The notes under the pieces: model-generated
Told to the model about the DNA's origin: nothing
Database searches by the model: none
What the model saw: only the letters and a program-made list of their open reading frames with translations
From: an uncultured Trueperaceae bacterium
Lineage (GTDB): Bacteria > Deinococcota > Deinococci > Deinococcales > Trueperaceae
Length of the DNA: 48,401 nucleotides
NCBI GenBank assembly: GCA_913062675.1
Contig: CAJXWR010000005.1
Location: forward strand, 1 to 48,401
Reading direction: 5' to 3'
Made by a program: the position numbers and the translations under genes
Part shown: piece by piece, positions 33,388 to 42,385 of the stretch
Layout of the letters: every line of letters begins with the position of its first letter
Position numbering within the stretch: position 1 is the first letter of the stretch

Positions 33388-36150
33388 ATGGCCGACAAGA
33401 AGTGGGTGTACCTATTCCGCGAAGTCAACGAAGCGGAATCCCGCATGGGGAGTTGGGACGCGACCCGCGCCCTCCTCGGCGGCAAGGGCGCGAACCTCGG
33501 GGACATGACCCGCCTCGGCGTTCCCGTACCCCCCGGCTTCACCGTCAGCACCGAAGCGTGCAACGCCTACCTCGACGAGGGAGAAGCGTTCCCCGAAGGC
33601 CTCTGGGAACAGGAACTGAAAGCCCTCGCCTCCATCGAGGAAGCCACCGGCAAGACGTTCGGAGATCCCAACAAGCCGCTCCTGATCTCCTGCCGCTCCG
33701 GCGCGAAGTTCAGCATGCCCGGCATGATGGACACCATCCTCAACATTGGCCTCAACGACACGGTCGCCGCAGGCCTCGAGGCCCTCACCGCCGACTCGCG
33801 CTTCGTGTGGGATGCCTACCGACGACTCGTGCAAATGTTCGGCAGCGTCGTCCTCTCCGTCCCCGACGAGGTATTCGAGGCCGTCATCACTGCGCGCCGC
33901 AAGGCGGCTGGCGTGCAGGTCGACAGTCAACTCGGCGCTGACGATTGGCGCGAGGTGACCCGCAAGTTCAAGGAAATCGTCAAGACCTACACGGGTGAGG
34001 CCTTCCCCGACGATCCGCACGAGCAACTCCGCCTCGCCACCGAAGCGGTCTTCAAGTCCTGGAACGGCAAGCGCGCACGCGACTACCGCAACGCCAGCAA
34101 CATCGCGCATGACCTCGGTACCGCCGTGAACATCCAAACCATGGTGTTCGGCAACATGGGCGACGATTGCGCCACGGGCGTGGCCATGAGCCGTAACGCC
34201 ACCACCGGCGAACCCAAACTCGAGGGGGACTACCTCCGCAATGCGCAAGGCGAGGACGTCGTCGCCGGCATTCGCGCCACGGAATCCATCGATCAGCTCA
34301 AGGTCGACATGCCCGCCGTGTTCGACGAGTTCCAGGACATCGCCAACCGGCTCGAGAAGCACTACCGCAACATGCAGGACATGGAGTTCACCGTCGAGCA
34401 CGACAAGCTCTGGTTGCTGCAAACACGGGACGGCAAGCGCACCGCACAAGCCGAGGTTCGCATCGCCGTCGACATGGCCGAGGAAGGCCTCATCACGAAG
34501 GCCGAGGCGGTACAGCGCGTGAAACCCGAACAGGTGGACGTGTTCCTCCACCCGCAGTTCACGCCCGCCTCCCGCGAGGAAGCCACCCTGCTCGCCACCG
34601 GCTTGAACGTCAGTCCAGGTGCCGCGAAGGGACGCGTCGCCTTCGACGCCGACACCGCCGAGCGTTGGGCGAAGGAAGGCCGCGCCGTCATCATGGTGCG
34701 CCCCGAAACGAAACCCGACGACGTGCACGGCATGCTCGCCGCTAATGGCATCCTCACGAGCCGCGGGGGCCGTACGAGCCACGCCGCACTGGTCGCCCGT
34801 CAATTCGGGAAGCCCGCCGTCGTGGGGGTCGCCACGCTCGAGATTGACCTCGAGCACCGCAGCATGCGCTTCGGTGACCTCGAGATCGACGAGGGTGAGG
34901 AGATCAGCATCGACGGCACGCTCGGCGAGGTGTACCAAGGCGCACTCGACACCGTGGTGCCCGACCTGGAGAACCCGTACCTCGCCAAGCTGCTGGGTTG
35001 GGCGGACGAGTTCCGCACGCTCGGCGTGCGCGCCAACGCCGATTACCCCGACGACGCCAGCAAGGCTCGCAGTTACGGCGCGGAGGGTCTCGGCCTGGTC
35101 CGCACCGAACACATGTTCTTCGAGGCGGACCGCATCGGCGTGGTGCAACGCATGATCCTCGCCCGCAGCGTCAGCGAACGCGCCGACGCGCTCGAGCAAC
35201 TCCTGCCCTTCCAGCGCGACGACTTCGCCGGCCTGTTCCGCGCGATGGACGGCCTGCCCGTCATCATTCGCCTCATCGACCCGCCGCTGCACGAGTTCCT
35301 GCCCGAACGCACGCAACTCGTCCGCGAACTCGCCGATTTGAAGGTGCAACTCCAGCACCAGGGGGACCTCGCGAAGATCGATGGGCTCCTCGAGGAGATT
35401 CGCCTCAAGCAGGATCAACTCACCCGCGTCGAGGAACTCCACGAGCAGAACCCGATGCTCGGGACGCGCGGCGTGCGCCTCGGCATCCTCATGCCCGAGC
35501 TCACCAAGATGCAGGTACGCGCCATCTTCGAGGCCGCCTGCGAGGTGAGCCGCGAGGGCGTGACGGTCGACCCCGAAATCATGATTCCGCTGACCAGCCA
35601 CGTTGCCGAACTGCAGATTCAAATGAAGGCGCTCGAGGAGGAAGCGAAGGAGGTCATGAGCGAGCAGAAGCGCGAGGTGGCCTACCGCTTCGGCACGATG
35701 ATCGAAGTACCGCGCGCGGCCCTCACCGCCGGCGAGCTGGCCGAGGTCGCCGAGTTCTTCAGTTTCGGCACGAACGATCTGACGCAAACCACCTACGGCA
35801 TCAGTCGGGACGACGCCGAGAAGGGCTTCCTGCTCAACTACCTGGAGCGCGGCATTCTCGAGGACAACCCGTTCGCCACGATCGACGTCAAAGGTGTCGG
35901 CAAACTCGTCGAGTTCGCCACCGAGGCGGGTCGTGAGATTCGCCCAGACCTTGAGGTCGGCATTTGTGGTGAGCATGGTGGTGACCCGGCCACCGTCGCG
36001 TTCTGCCACCGCGCTGGCCTCAGTTACGTGAGTTGTAGCCCCTTCCGCGTGCCGATTGCTCGGCTCGCAGCCGCCCATGCCGCCCTCGATGACGAGGCGG
36101 CGCAACCCTCCCCGGCGACCACGCCGAGCGGCGAGCCCGCTCTGGCGTAG
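33388..36150 (+). CDS. ppdK: Pyruvate, phosphate dikinase
   Basis: 920 residues, slightly longer than the usual 870-890. Interconverts ATP + pyruvate + Pi and AMP + PEP + PPi in three domains: ATP-grasp (LLGGKGANLGDMTRLGVPVPPGF at its start, key part GGKGANLGDM), phosphohistidine domain (SRGGRTSHAALVARQFGKP, catalytic His after the regulatory Thr; the usual GGMTSHAA has Met where Arg is here), and PEP/pyruvate-binding TIM barrel (HEQNPMLGTRGVRLG, FFSFGTNDLTQTTYG, and GICGEHGGDPATV with the catalytic Cys). ATG has GGGAGAG upstream. The C-terminal tail after HAALDD is low complexity. It likely links TCA/pyruvate flux to gluconeogenesis. No PPDK regulatory-protein gene nearby. Confidence 0.95.
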   Translation: MADKKWVYLFREVNEAESRMGSWDATRALLGGKGANLGDMTRLGVPVPPGFTVSTEACNAYLDEGEAFPEGLWEQELKALASIEEATGKTFGDPNKPLLISCRSGAKFSMPGMMDTILNIGLNDTVAAGLEALTADSRFVWDAYRRLVQMFGSVVLSVPDEVFEAVITARRKAAGVQVDSQLGADDWREVTRKFKEIVKTYTGEAFPDDPHEQLRLATEAVFKSWNGKRARDYRNASNIAHDLGTAVNIQTMVFGNMGDDCATGVAMSRNATTGEPKLEGDYLRNAQGEDVVAGIRATESIDQLKVDMPAVFDEFQDIANRLEKHYRNMQDMEFTVEHDKLWLLQTRDGKRTAQAEVRIAVDMAEEGLITKAEAVQRVKPEQVDVFLHPQFTPASREEATLLATGLNVSPGAAKGRVAFDADTAERWAKEGRAVIMVRPETKPDDVHGMLAANGILTSRGGRTSHAALVARQFGKPAVVGVATLEIDLEHRSMRFGDLEIDEGEEISIDGTLGEVYQGALDTVVPDLENPYLAKLLGWADEFRTLGVRANADYPDDASKARSYGAEGLGLVRTEHMFFEADRIGVVQRMILARSVSERADALEQLLPFQRDDFAGLFRAMDGLPVIIRLIDPPLHEFLPERTQLVRELADLKVQLQHQGDLAKIDGLLEEIRLKQDQLTRVEELHEQNPMLGTRGVRLGILMPELTKMQVRAIFEAACEVSREGVTVDPEIMIPLTSHVAELQIQMKALEEEAKEVMSEQKREVAYRFGTMIEVPRAALTAGELAEVAEFFSFGTNDLTQTTYGISRDDAEKGFLLNYLERGILEDNPFATIDVKGVGKLVEFATEAGREIRPDLEVGICGEHGGDPATVAFCHRAGLSYVSCSPFRVPIARLAAAHAALDDEAAQPSPATTPSGEPALA

Positions 36151-36170
36151 GTCCGACTCTCCTTTCGGGC

Positions 36171-36198
36171 GGCGCCCCGCACTTCGGTGCGGGGCGCC
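36171..36198. terminator. Hairpin with TTCG loop after ppdK
   Basis: Perfect 12-bp stem GGCGCCCCGCAC / GTGCGGGGCGCC closed by TTCG, 21 bases after the ppdK stop and 33 bases from the convergent comZ stop. No T tract follows on either strand, but the UUCG-capped stem is very stable and probably serves both genes. Confidence 0.75.
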
Positions 36199-36230
36199 CT
36201 CACGTGGAGTTCCGACGTAGCGACTCGAAC

Positions 36231-38174
36231 CTATTCGACCTGTTCGCGTTGCCCATAGGTGAAGACGAGGATGCTGCGCACGCCATCCTCGTTCACGGTC
36301 GGGAAGTTGGGCGGCGCGATGCCCTGCAAGCCCCGCGGGTCGAAGGTGAAGGCTCGCCCGTACCCGGAGATGTTGCGTCCCGTACTCGCGTTGAACAGCC
36401 CGAAGCCGCCGTAGTACCGCGCGATCACGCCACCAAGCAGGTTCATCGTTCCGCGGGGTGCACCGCGATCGTAATTCTCCACGGCAACCTCACCATCGCG
36501 GGACATGAGGACGCTGTGCACCGTCACGTCATACGGCGCGTTGAGGGTCTCGTCATACCAATGGGCATTGCCGACGAGGACGTCCCCCGACCGGGCGTAC
36601 ACGCCGAGTAGGTTGTCCGCATCCAGGTTCGAGCACTCCGCCGGTGTGACCGTGCCATCCGCCTCCCGGACGGGCGAACTCGAGCAGGGTGGATCCTGGT
36701 ACATCAAATCTCCCGTGATGCGGACGTCGTCCTCCGCGATCAGCGTGACCTGCGCGAAACTCGCGATGGCGGGGGCCGCATCGTCGGGATCTTCGCTGCC
36801 CACGGGATCGCGGACCGGTCCACGCAACCGCTCGACCTCCCCATCGACGAACAGGGAGAACGCGCGCGTGGACGCCTCCTCCTCCCAGAAGCAAACGATC
36901 TCGTCAACGATCTCCACGCAGTCCTCGCGCCACACGGTGAAGGCGGCGTTGGGCCCGTCGGCACCCTGCCAACGGAAGCGGTAGACATCCTCGTGGGGAA
37001 GGTCATCGCCCGCCCACAGCGTGTCCGGGGCGGTGATCTCGAGGTACTGATACGCGTTCGACCCGCCACCCCCTCCGTCGCTGGGCGAAACGTAGAGGAC
37101 GAGCGACTCGACATCCCCATCGACACTCAACGTCGCTTCGTCCTCGCGGCTGCGTTCCTCCACGCCGTTCTCGTCGGGCAGCGGAATGAACGATGCATCC
37201 CAGTCCACGCCCCCCGCGAACGTCGGGGCGTGATACCCGTACCGGTTCCACGCCCACGGCGAGGAGGGGGGCCGCATGCGCGAGACGTCCATGAAGCCAT
37301 ACCCGTAGAACGTGGCGCCTGACGCCTGGTCACGCCCGGGCACGTTCAGGCAATCCTCTTGACCTGCACGCACGCAACCGCTACTCGTCACGGCGCCTCC
37401 GAACCAGGGTTGCCCGAAGAAGGCGAACTGTTCGTTCGTGTGGATGGGCCCGTCGAACAGCGTGCTACCGGTGAACCAGATGGGGGTGCCCGACTTGGTC
37501 TGCTGCTCCCCCGTGAACAGCGCGTAGCGTGAGAAACTCGACCGGCCCACCAGGAACTGGAGTTCCCCGTAGGACGCGATGCTCCTTCGGTACGCCCCGG
37601 ACGACCCTTCCGCCACGATGACGAACGGTAGCGCGTACGTCTGGTCGGAAATGGCGCCATCCCCGTCGCGCGCCTGTCCACTGACGAAACGACCCTCGGG
37701 CAGCTCGACGCCGTTCGGGAGTGCACTTCCGCAGGCCGTGGGCGTGACGTGAATCCGCAGCGCGATCGAAGCGTCCGCCCCCACGTCCGGCAGGTCGGCG
37801 TCGCACAGCAGCGCATCGAGTTGGGCTTGGAGTCGGTACGCCACCGATCCAGACCCACCGGACAACGCTTGCGCGACCGAATCGGTGGAGGGTACGCCCG
37901 CCGAGGGCGTGCTCGTCCCGAACGACCAGCGCTCGGTCGCGGACGACTGGTCCTCCACGATGGCGTTCAACAATCCTCGGACGGGCCCCTGCAACACGGC
38001 GCCCGCAAGGTTGGCCGTACCCCGTGCCAGCATGAGCGTCTGGATGATGCCGGCATCATCCCCGGTGTTGCGCACCTCGTTGAAGGTTCGGGTCAACATG
38101 ACCGCCGTCACGCTCGCCACGAGCCCCAGCACGAGGATGGCGGTGAGGGCGGCAATGCCTTGCGTGCGACGCAT
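36231..38174 (-). CDS. comZ: ComZ-like pilin-related protein (large minor pilin)
   Basis: 647 residues. A short class III prepilin leader MRRTQG is followed by IAALTAILVLGLVASVTAVM; the Glu at +5 of pilins is absent, as in the PilX/GspK-type tip subunits. After the helix comes a long secreted region with several cysteines, phrases such as WFTGSTLFDGPIHTNEQFAF and ILVFTYGQREQVE, resembling the DUF4900-type proteins of Deinococcus-Thermus. In Thermus thermophilus, comZ follows pilA3 and is needed for natural transformation, and the position here is the same. ATG 38174 overlaps the pilA3-like stop as ATGA; GTG 38183 is less likely. The gene name is by synteny and architecture. Confidence 0.75.
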   Translation of the reverse strand: MRRTQGIAALTAILVLGLVASVTAVMLTRTFNEVRNTGDDAGIIQTLMLARGTANLAGAVLQGPVRGLLNAIVEDQSSATERWSFGTSTPSAGVPSTDSVAQALSGGSGSVAYRLQAQLDALLCDADLPDVGADASIALRIHVTPTACGSALPNGVELPEGRFVSGQARDGDGAISDQTYALPFVIVAEGSSGAYRRSIASYGELQFLVGRSSFSRYALFTGEQQTKSGTPIWFTGSTLFDGPIHTNEQFAFFGQPWFGGAVTSSGCVRAGQEDCLNVPGRDQASGATFYGYGFMDVSRMRPPSSPWAWNRYGYHAPTFAGGVDWDASFIPLPDENGVEERSREDEATLSVDGDVESLVLYVSPSDGGGGGSNAYQYLEITAPDTLWAGDDLPHEDVYRFRWQGADGPNAAFTVWREDCVEIVDEIVCFWEEEASTRAFSLFVDGEVERLRGPVRDPVGSEDPDDAAPAIASFAQVTLIAEDDVRITGDLMYQDPPCSSSPVREADGTVTPAECSNLDADNLLGVYARSGDVLVGNAHWYDETLNAPYDVTVHSVLMSRDGEVAVENYDRGAPRGTMNLLGGVIARYYGGFGLFNASTGRNISGYGRAFTFDPRGLQGIAPPNFPTVNEDGVRSILVFTYGQREQVE

Positions 38175-39082
38175 CAGCCGCACCCCACGATTCGCAGGGC
38201 CGTTTGAGGACCCTGTTGCGGTAGGGCCACTTGCAGGGCGTAGCCACGACCCGTCGGTCCGAACGGCGTTTCACCCGACACGCGAATCTCGACGCGCAAG
38301 GCGTCGAGCACGTAGGCAACGCCATCGATGACGACGCGCCTGAGGGAGGCACCGTCGCCGTCGCGATGGGGTTCGCTCCGCACGTCGACGTCACCATCCT
38401 CCGAGGCGTACACGTATTGCAGGGTGAACGCTTCGACGCCGAACGCCAGCGCGTCCTCACCCGAGGACGTGGTGCGGTAGATGGTTTGCGTGTCCGCGTC
38501 GTAGCGGTAGCCGATGGCGTCGACGGCTTGCAGGATCGTCGTGCCTTGGGTGTAGTCGATCGTGTTGGGGCAGCCGGGATGCACCAGGTTCCACGTCCGC
38601 GACGTGGGGCCACCCCGGCGCGCGATGGTTTGCACGTCGAGGGCGATGGCGTCCCCTTGACCGTTGCGCATGAGGGCGTGACCGCCGGCGAGTTGCAGGT
38701 CCTCCGCCCGGTCGACGGAGGCGGCGATCTGCACGTTGGCTGCCTGCACGAAACTCGCATTGTTGCCGGAGTCGTGCGGGTATACGGGCCAGGCGGGTCC
38801 CTCGGGGAGGAAGAAGGAAATGCGCGACGTTCCGCTCGGGTACGGCTCGTCGGCAATCGCGCCGAACGAAAGCGAGCGCATCTCCTCGGCAATGACCTGG
38901 GTTGCGCGCCGCGCGAGCGCTTGCAGCGACGCCACCTCGTCGTTGTGCCGCGAGACGCGGAGCGCCTGGATGATGCCGCCGGAGGCGAGCGTCAAGACAA
39001 CGAGGAAGACGGCCAGCGCGACGAGCAACTCGACGAGCGTCAATCCGGCCTGACCCCGGCCATCACGGCGATGCGAGCGCAT
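38174..39082 (-). CDS. PilW/PilA3-like minor pilin
   Basis: 302 residues. Leader MRSHRRDGRGQAG, then LTLVELLVALAVFLVVLTLA: prepilin peptidase site after Gly with Glu at +5. The soluble part is PilW-like (repeated LRVSRHNDEVASLQALARRA coil, then beta-rich region with YASEDGDVDVRSEP). ATG overlaps the upstream minor pilin stop (ATGA) and its own stop overlaps comZ. Third gene of the set, the position of pilA3 in Thermus. A priming/tip subunit of type IV pili or of the DNA-uptake pseudopilus. Confidence 0.82.
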   Translation of the reverse strand: MRSHRRDGRGQAGLTLVELLVALAVFLVVLTLASGGIIQALRVSRHNDEVASLQALARRATQVIAEEMRSLSFGAIADEPYPSGTSRISFFLPEGPAWPVYPHDSGNNASFVQAANVQIAASVDRAEDLQLAGGHALMRNGQGDAIALDVQTIARRGGPTSRTWNLVHPGCPNTIDYTQGTTILQAVDAIGYRYDADTQTIYRTTSSGEDALAFGVEAFTLQYVYASEDGDVDVRSEPHRDGDGASLRRVVIDGVAYVLDALRVEIRVSGETPFGPTGRGYALQVALPQQGPQTALRIVGCG

Positions 39083-39555
39083 CAGTTGATCCCCGGGAGC
39101 AGCGAGTTGGCGGCGTCGGGGGCGGGGGCAGGCCCGAAGGTGACCGCGTCGAGGCAACGCTCGCTGCCCTCGGCCATGGTGCACACGGTGATGAGGTACC
39201 GCACCGCGACCGCGCCGACGACATCCACCTCGTCATCGCTCTCGATGACCGCACGGTAGGCACCTGGGTCGAGGACGTCCGCATCGGTGCTCGACAGCTC
39301 GGGAAAGGTCGCGAGCACCTCGCCGTACGCCCATGTAAGCGAAGCGTCGACGTCCGGAAGCACGCGTGCGTCGCCCCCGACGATCTCGCGTCCGAAGAAC
39401 GCCATGACCGAGGCGAGTTGCGTGCGCGCATCGGTCGTGGAGGCGCTCCGAAGTGCCGTGGACGTGACCGACACGAGCACCAGGCTGGCGGTGAGCAGGA
39501 TGGCGACCGCGACGATGACTTCGATGAGGGTGAACCCTCGCGTCCGGCGGGTCAT
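39082..39555 (-). CDS. PilV/GspI-like minor pilin (PilA2 position)
   Basis: 157 residues. MTRRTRG leader, then FTLIEVIVAVAILLTASLVL, an ideal N-methylation/cleavage motif G|FTLIE. The rest is small and beta-rich, ending AANSLLPGIN with two cysteines (VCTMAEGSERC) that could form a disulfide. ATGA overlaps on both sides couple it to its neighbours. It occupies the pilA2 position of the Thermus cluster. Confidence 0.83.
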   Translation of the reverse strand: MTRRTRGFTLIEVIVAVAILLTASLVLVSVTSTALRSASTTDARTQLASVMAFFGREIVGGDARVLPDVDASLTWAYGEVLATFPELSSTDADVLDPGAYRAVIESDDEVDVVGAVAVRYLITVCTMAEGSERCLDAVTFGPAPAPDAANSLLPGIN

Positions 39556-40025
39556 GGCGTCACCTGACTTTGGCCCACGAGCGAAACGGCGAGGGTGTGG
39601 GTCTCTCCGCGCCAGGTGAACGACAGGGGGTCGGGAAGGTCGGCGAGGTTTTCGATGCGTCCACTCGGGGTGAACGTCACGAGTTCACCGGGCTCGAGCG
39701 TCGTTTGGGTGTCGGCGGGGAACGGCCAGCGTCGCACCACGTCCGCGTCTTCGCGCACCATGAGCTCGTCGCCGAGCCAGTGGATCGTCAGGCTTGCGCC
39801 CCGCGCCGAAGCGGCACCCGCGGCGTCCAGGAGAGCGAGTTGGAAGGTTTCGATGGCAGCGCGATCCGCCTCGTCGGATTGCACGCGCGAGACGCCCATC
39901 GCGAGAAGGCCGAGCGTCAAGCCGATGACCGCAAGGACGATGAGGAACTCGAGCAGCGTGAAGCCCGCTTCCCGTCGTCCAGACCCTGCCGTAACGCCGA
40001 CACGCACCCTCCCAGGAGAGTCCAT
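39552..40025 (-). CDS. GspH/FimT-like minor pilin (PilA1 position)
   Basis: 157 residues. Leader about 21 residues (MDSPGRVRVGVTAGSGRREAG), so longer than in the others, then FTLLEFLIVLAVIGLTLGLL with Glu +5. Followed by a GspH/FimT-like region with beta-strand phrases such as ASLTIHWLGDELMVRED. First gene of the four-gene minor pilin unit. No Shine-Dalgarno; TAGGGT lies 6 bases before ATG 40025, so leaderless start is likely. A shorter start at an internal GTG (residue 7) would also keep the leader. Confidence 0.8.
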   Translation of the reverse strand: MDSPGRVRVGVTAGSGRREAGFTLLEFLIVLAVIGLTLGLLAMGVSRVQSDEADRAAIETFQLALLDAAGAASARGASLTIHWLGDELMVREDADVVRRWPFPADTQTTLEPGELVTFTPSGRIENLADLPDPLSFTWRGETHTLAVSLVGQSQVTP

Positions 40026-40031
40026 GAGGAA

Positions 40032-40037
40032 ACCCTA
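40032..40037 (-). promoter_or_regulatory. Leaderless -10 element of minor pilin operon
   Basis: TAGGGT on the minus strand, six bases before ATG 40025 (spacer TTCCTC). It would give the pilin unit a promoter separate from the dehydrogenase genes 55 bases upstream. Confidence 0.5.
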
Positions 40038-40080
40038 TCCCGCACTACGATCCTTAGTTCGGTAATTCTGCACGTTGGCG

Positions 40081-41400
40081 TCAAAGGAGCAGGGTTTCGG
40101 GGTCTTGCAGCTGGTCGATGAGGTGGTTCGAGAAGTGCGCCACCTCCGCCCCATCCGCCAGGCGGTGATCGAAGGCGAGCGAGAGGTAGAGCATGTGACG
40201 CGCGGCGATCGAGTCGTCGGGCATCACGACGGGTCGCTTCTTGATGGCGTGCACGCCGAGGATGGCGGCCTCGGGTGCGTTGATGACCGGAAGGCTGAAC
40301 AATCCGCCGATCGTGCCGATGTTCGTCACGCTGAACGTGCCGCCCTGCACGTCGGCAGGGTCCAGCGTCCCGTCGCGCGCGGCGGTCGCGAGGCGCGTCA
40401 CTTCACGCGCGAGGTCCATCACGCCGAGCTGATCGGCATTGCGAAGGACCGGCACGACGAGTCCTGCGTCGGTAGCGACGGCGAGACCGAGGTTGACGCG
40501 GTCGTGCAGGACGATGCTCTCGTCGCTTGCATCGAAGCGCGCGTTGAGCATGGGGAACGCCGCGAGGCTACGCGTGAGCGCGGCGAGGATGAACGGCAGG
40601 TACGACAGGGACACGCCCTGCTCGGCTGCGCGGGGCTTGAGGCGATTGCGAAGCGCGACGAGGTCGCTGACGTCGGCCTCGTCGACCTGCAGGGCGCGCG
40701 CCGTGCCCAGGTGACTGTCCATCATTTGCCGCGCGATGGCGCGCCGCATGCCGCGGAGTGGAACGCGGGTGGTGCCTGGACCCGCGAGCTCAGGCGCGAC
40801 GGTCGTGCCGTGACGCGTGGCGGCCTGGGACGCACCCGTGCGAGCCAGGGCGGCCTCCACGTCGCTGACGCGAATGCGGCCGGCTGGACCCGATCCTTGG
40901 ATGGCCGTCAGGTCGATGCCCGCCTCGCGCGCCTTCCGGCGGGCGGCGGGCACGGCGAGCGGGCGGCCGTACGGTCCGGTCGCTGCCGTCGTCTCGCGAG
41001 CGGCTGGGCGTGCATTGGCCCCTGGCTTGCGGATGCGGGGGAGCGCCTCCCCCTCCCCGGCATCATGGGCGGTGAACAGGGTGCGCGCACTTCCATCATC
41101 CGCCTCGCCTTGGCCAGCCTCCCCAGCCGCATCCGGTTCGACGGCCGTGACGGCACCATCCGGTCCATCCGCGAAGCGTGCGAGGGGTTGACCGACGGGG
41201 ACCACGTCGCCCTCCGCCGCGAGGTGCGCCTCGAGCACACCGGTGTAGGGCGCGACGACCTCGACGGTGACCTTGTCGGTCATCACCTCCACGAGCGGCT
41301 GATTCTCCTGAACGACCTCACCCACGGCTGCGAGCCACTGCACCACTTCCCCCTCGACCACCGACTCGGCGAGCTCCGGCATGGTGAAGATGCGAGACAT
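40081..41400 (-). CDS. 2-oxoacid dehydrogenase E2, dihydrolipoyl acyltransferase
   Basis: 439 residues. One lipoyl domain (1-77) with the lipoylated lysine in VEVMTDKVTVEVVAP, an acidic/Ala-rich linker (about 80-130), a peripheral-subunit binding domain (GRPLAVPAARRKAREAGIDL ... GRIRVSDVEAAL, about 142-186), and a catalytic domain with SLAFDHRLADGAEVAHF (active-site His and Asp, DHRxxDG). Transfers the acyl group to CoA. The single lipoyl domain and E1 in two chains suggest the branched-chain 2-oxoacid dehydrogenase type, but pyruvate dehydrogenases of Gram-positive kind look alike. Starts 3 bases after the E1beta stop. Confidence 0.9.
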   Translation of the reverse strand: MSRIFTMPELAESVVEGEVVQWLAAVGEVVQENQPLVEVMTDKVTVEVVAPYTGVLEAHLAAEGDVVPVGQPLARFADGPDGAVTAVEPDAAGEAGQGEADDGSARTLFTAHDAGEGEALPRIRKPGANARPAARETTAATGPYGRPLAVPAARRKAREAGIDLTAIQGSGPAGRIRVSDVEAALARTGASQAATRHGTTVAPELAGPGTTRVPLRGMRRAIARQMMDSHLGTARALQVDEADVSDLVALRNRLKPRAAEQGVSLSYLPFILAALTRSLAAFPMLNARFDASDESIVLHDRVNLGLAVATDAGLVVPVLRNADQLGVMDLAREVTRLATAARDGTLDPADVQGGTFSVTNIGTIGGLFSLPVINAPEAAILGVHAIKKRPVVMPDDSIAARHMLYLSLAFDHRLADGAEVAHFSNHLIDQLQDPETLLL

Positions 41401-41403
41401 GAT

Positions 41404-42381
41404 TCAGTACTCCAGCACGCGCTGCACGGCGTGAAGGATGCGTCTGGGACCGGGCAGGTAGGCGCGGTCCTGCGCGTACGGGTAGGGCGTGTCGGCACCC
41501 GACACGCGGGTTGGAGGGGCCAGCAGGTGATCGAGCACCTGCTCCGAGATCGTGGCCGCCACTTCGCTCATGAACCCGGCGGTGTGCGGGGATTCGCTGA
41601 CGAGCACCACGCGCCCCACGCGGGCGGCGTGCTCGAGGACCGTGTCGCGATCCCACGGCATGAGGGAACGCAGGTCGATCACCGTGCTCGCCACGTCCTG
41701 CTCGGCAAGCGCATCGGCAGCCTGCAGCGTCTCCGCCATGCTGCCGCCGTAACTGACGAGCACCACGTCGTCCCCCTCGCGCCGCACGGCGGCGCGACCC
41801 ACGGGAACGATGTGATCGGGGTCCTCGGGCACGTCCTCCTTCACGGCGCGGTAGAGGCGCTTGGGTTCGAAGAGGACGACGGGATCGTTGCTGCGAATCG
41901 CGGAGCGCAGCATGCCCACGGTGTCGGACGGCGTGGATGGGTAGACGACGTGCAGACCGGCGGTGTGCACGAAGTGCGTCTCGGGGTTCTGGCTGTGGTG
42001 ATGCCCACCCTTCACGCCTCCGCCCGCCGGCATGCGAACCACGAGCGGCGCGGTGAACTGCCCGGCACTGCGGTAGCGGAGCTTCGCGACCTGCGAGACG
42101 AGTTGATCGAAGCCGTGAAACACGTACTCGGCGAACTGGATTTCGGCGACGGGCCGCATGCCGTGCACGCTCATGCCGAGCGCGGCTCCGATGATGCCGG
42201 CTTCGGAGAGAGGCGTGTCGATCACCCGGTCCGGTCCGAACTGGTCGTACAACCCTTCGGTGGCGAGGAACACCCCGCCGCGCTTCCCGACGTCCTCGCC
42301 CAGGACGACGACGGCCTCGTCGCGCGCCATTTCCGATGCGAGGGTGTACGACACCGCCTGCACGAGGTTCATCACCGGCAT
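41404..42381 (-). CDS. 2-oxoacid dehydrogenase E1 beta subunit
   Basis: 325 residues, transketolase-like pyrimidine-binding and C-terminal domains. Visible: [20 protein letters not shown] (key GEDVG, cofactor glutamate), [39 protein letters not shown] with the active-site histidines, and [13 protein letters not shown]. With E1alpha it decarboxylates a 2-oxoacid on thiamine diphosphate. ATG 42381 (MPVMNLV) lies 4 bases after the E1alpha stop; the longer open frame upstream is a shadow of E1alpha. Confidence 0.92.
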   Translation of the reverse strand: MPVMNLVQAVSYTLASEMARDEAVVVLGEDVGKRGGVFLATEGLYDQFGPDRVIDTPLSEAGIIGAALGMSVHGMRPVAEIQFAEYVFHGFDQLVSQVAKLRYRSAGQFTAPLVVRMPAGGGVKGGHHHSQNPETHFVHTAGLHVVYPSTPSDTVGMLRSAIRSNDPVVLFEPKRLYRAVKEDVPEDPDHIVPVGRAAVRREGDDVVLVSYGGSMAETLQAADALAEQDVASTVIDLRSLMPWDRDTVLEHAARVGRVVLVSESPHTAGFMSEVAATISEQVLDHLLAPPTRVSGADTPYPYAQDRAYLPGPRRILHAVQRVLEY

Positions 42382-42385
42382 GCGG

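Noticed and set aside
33412-36105. 897-codon open frame on the minus strand
   Set aside because: Exact antisense shadow of pyruvate phosphate dikinase, whose catalytic motifs are on the plus strand.
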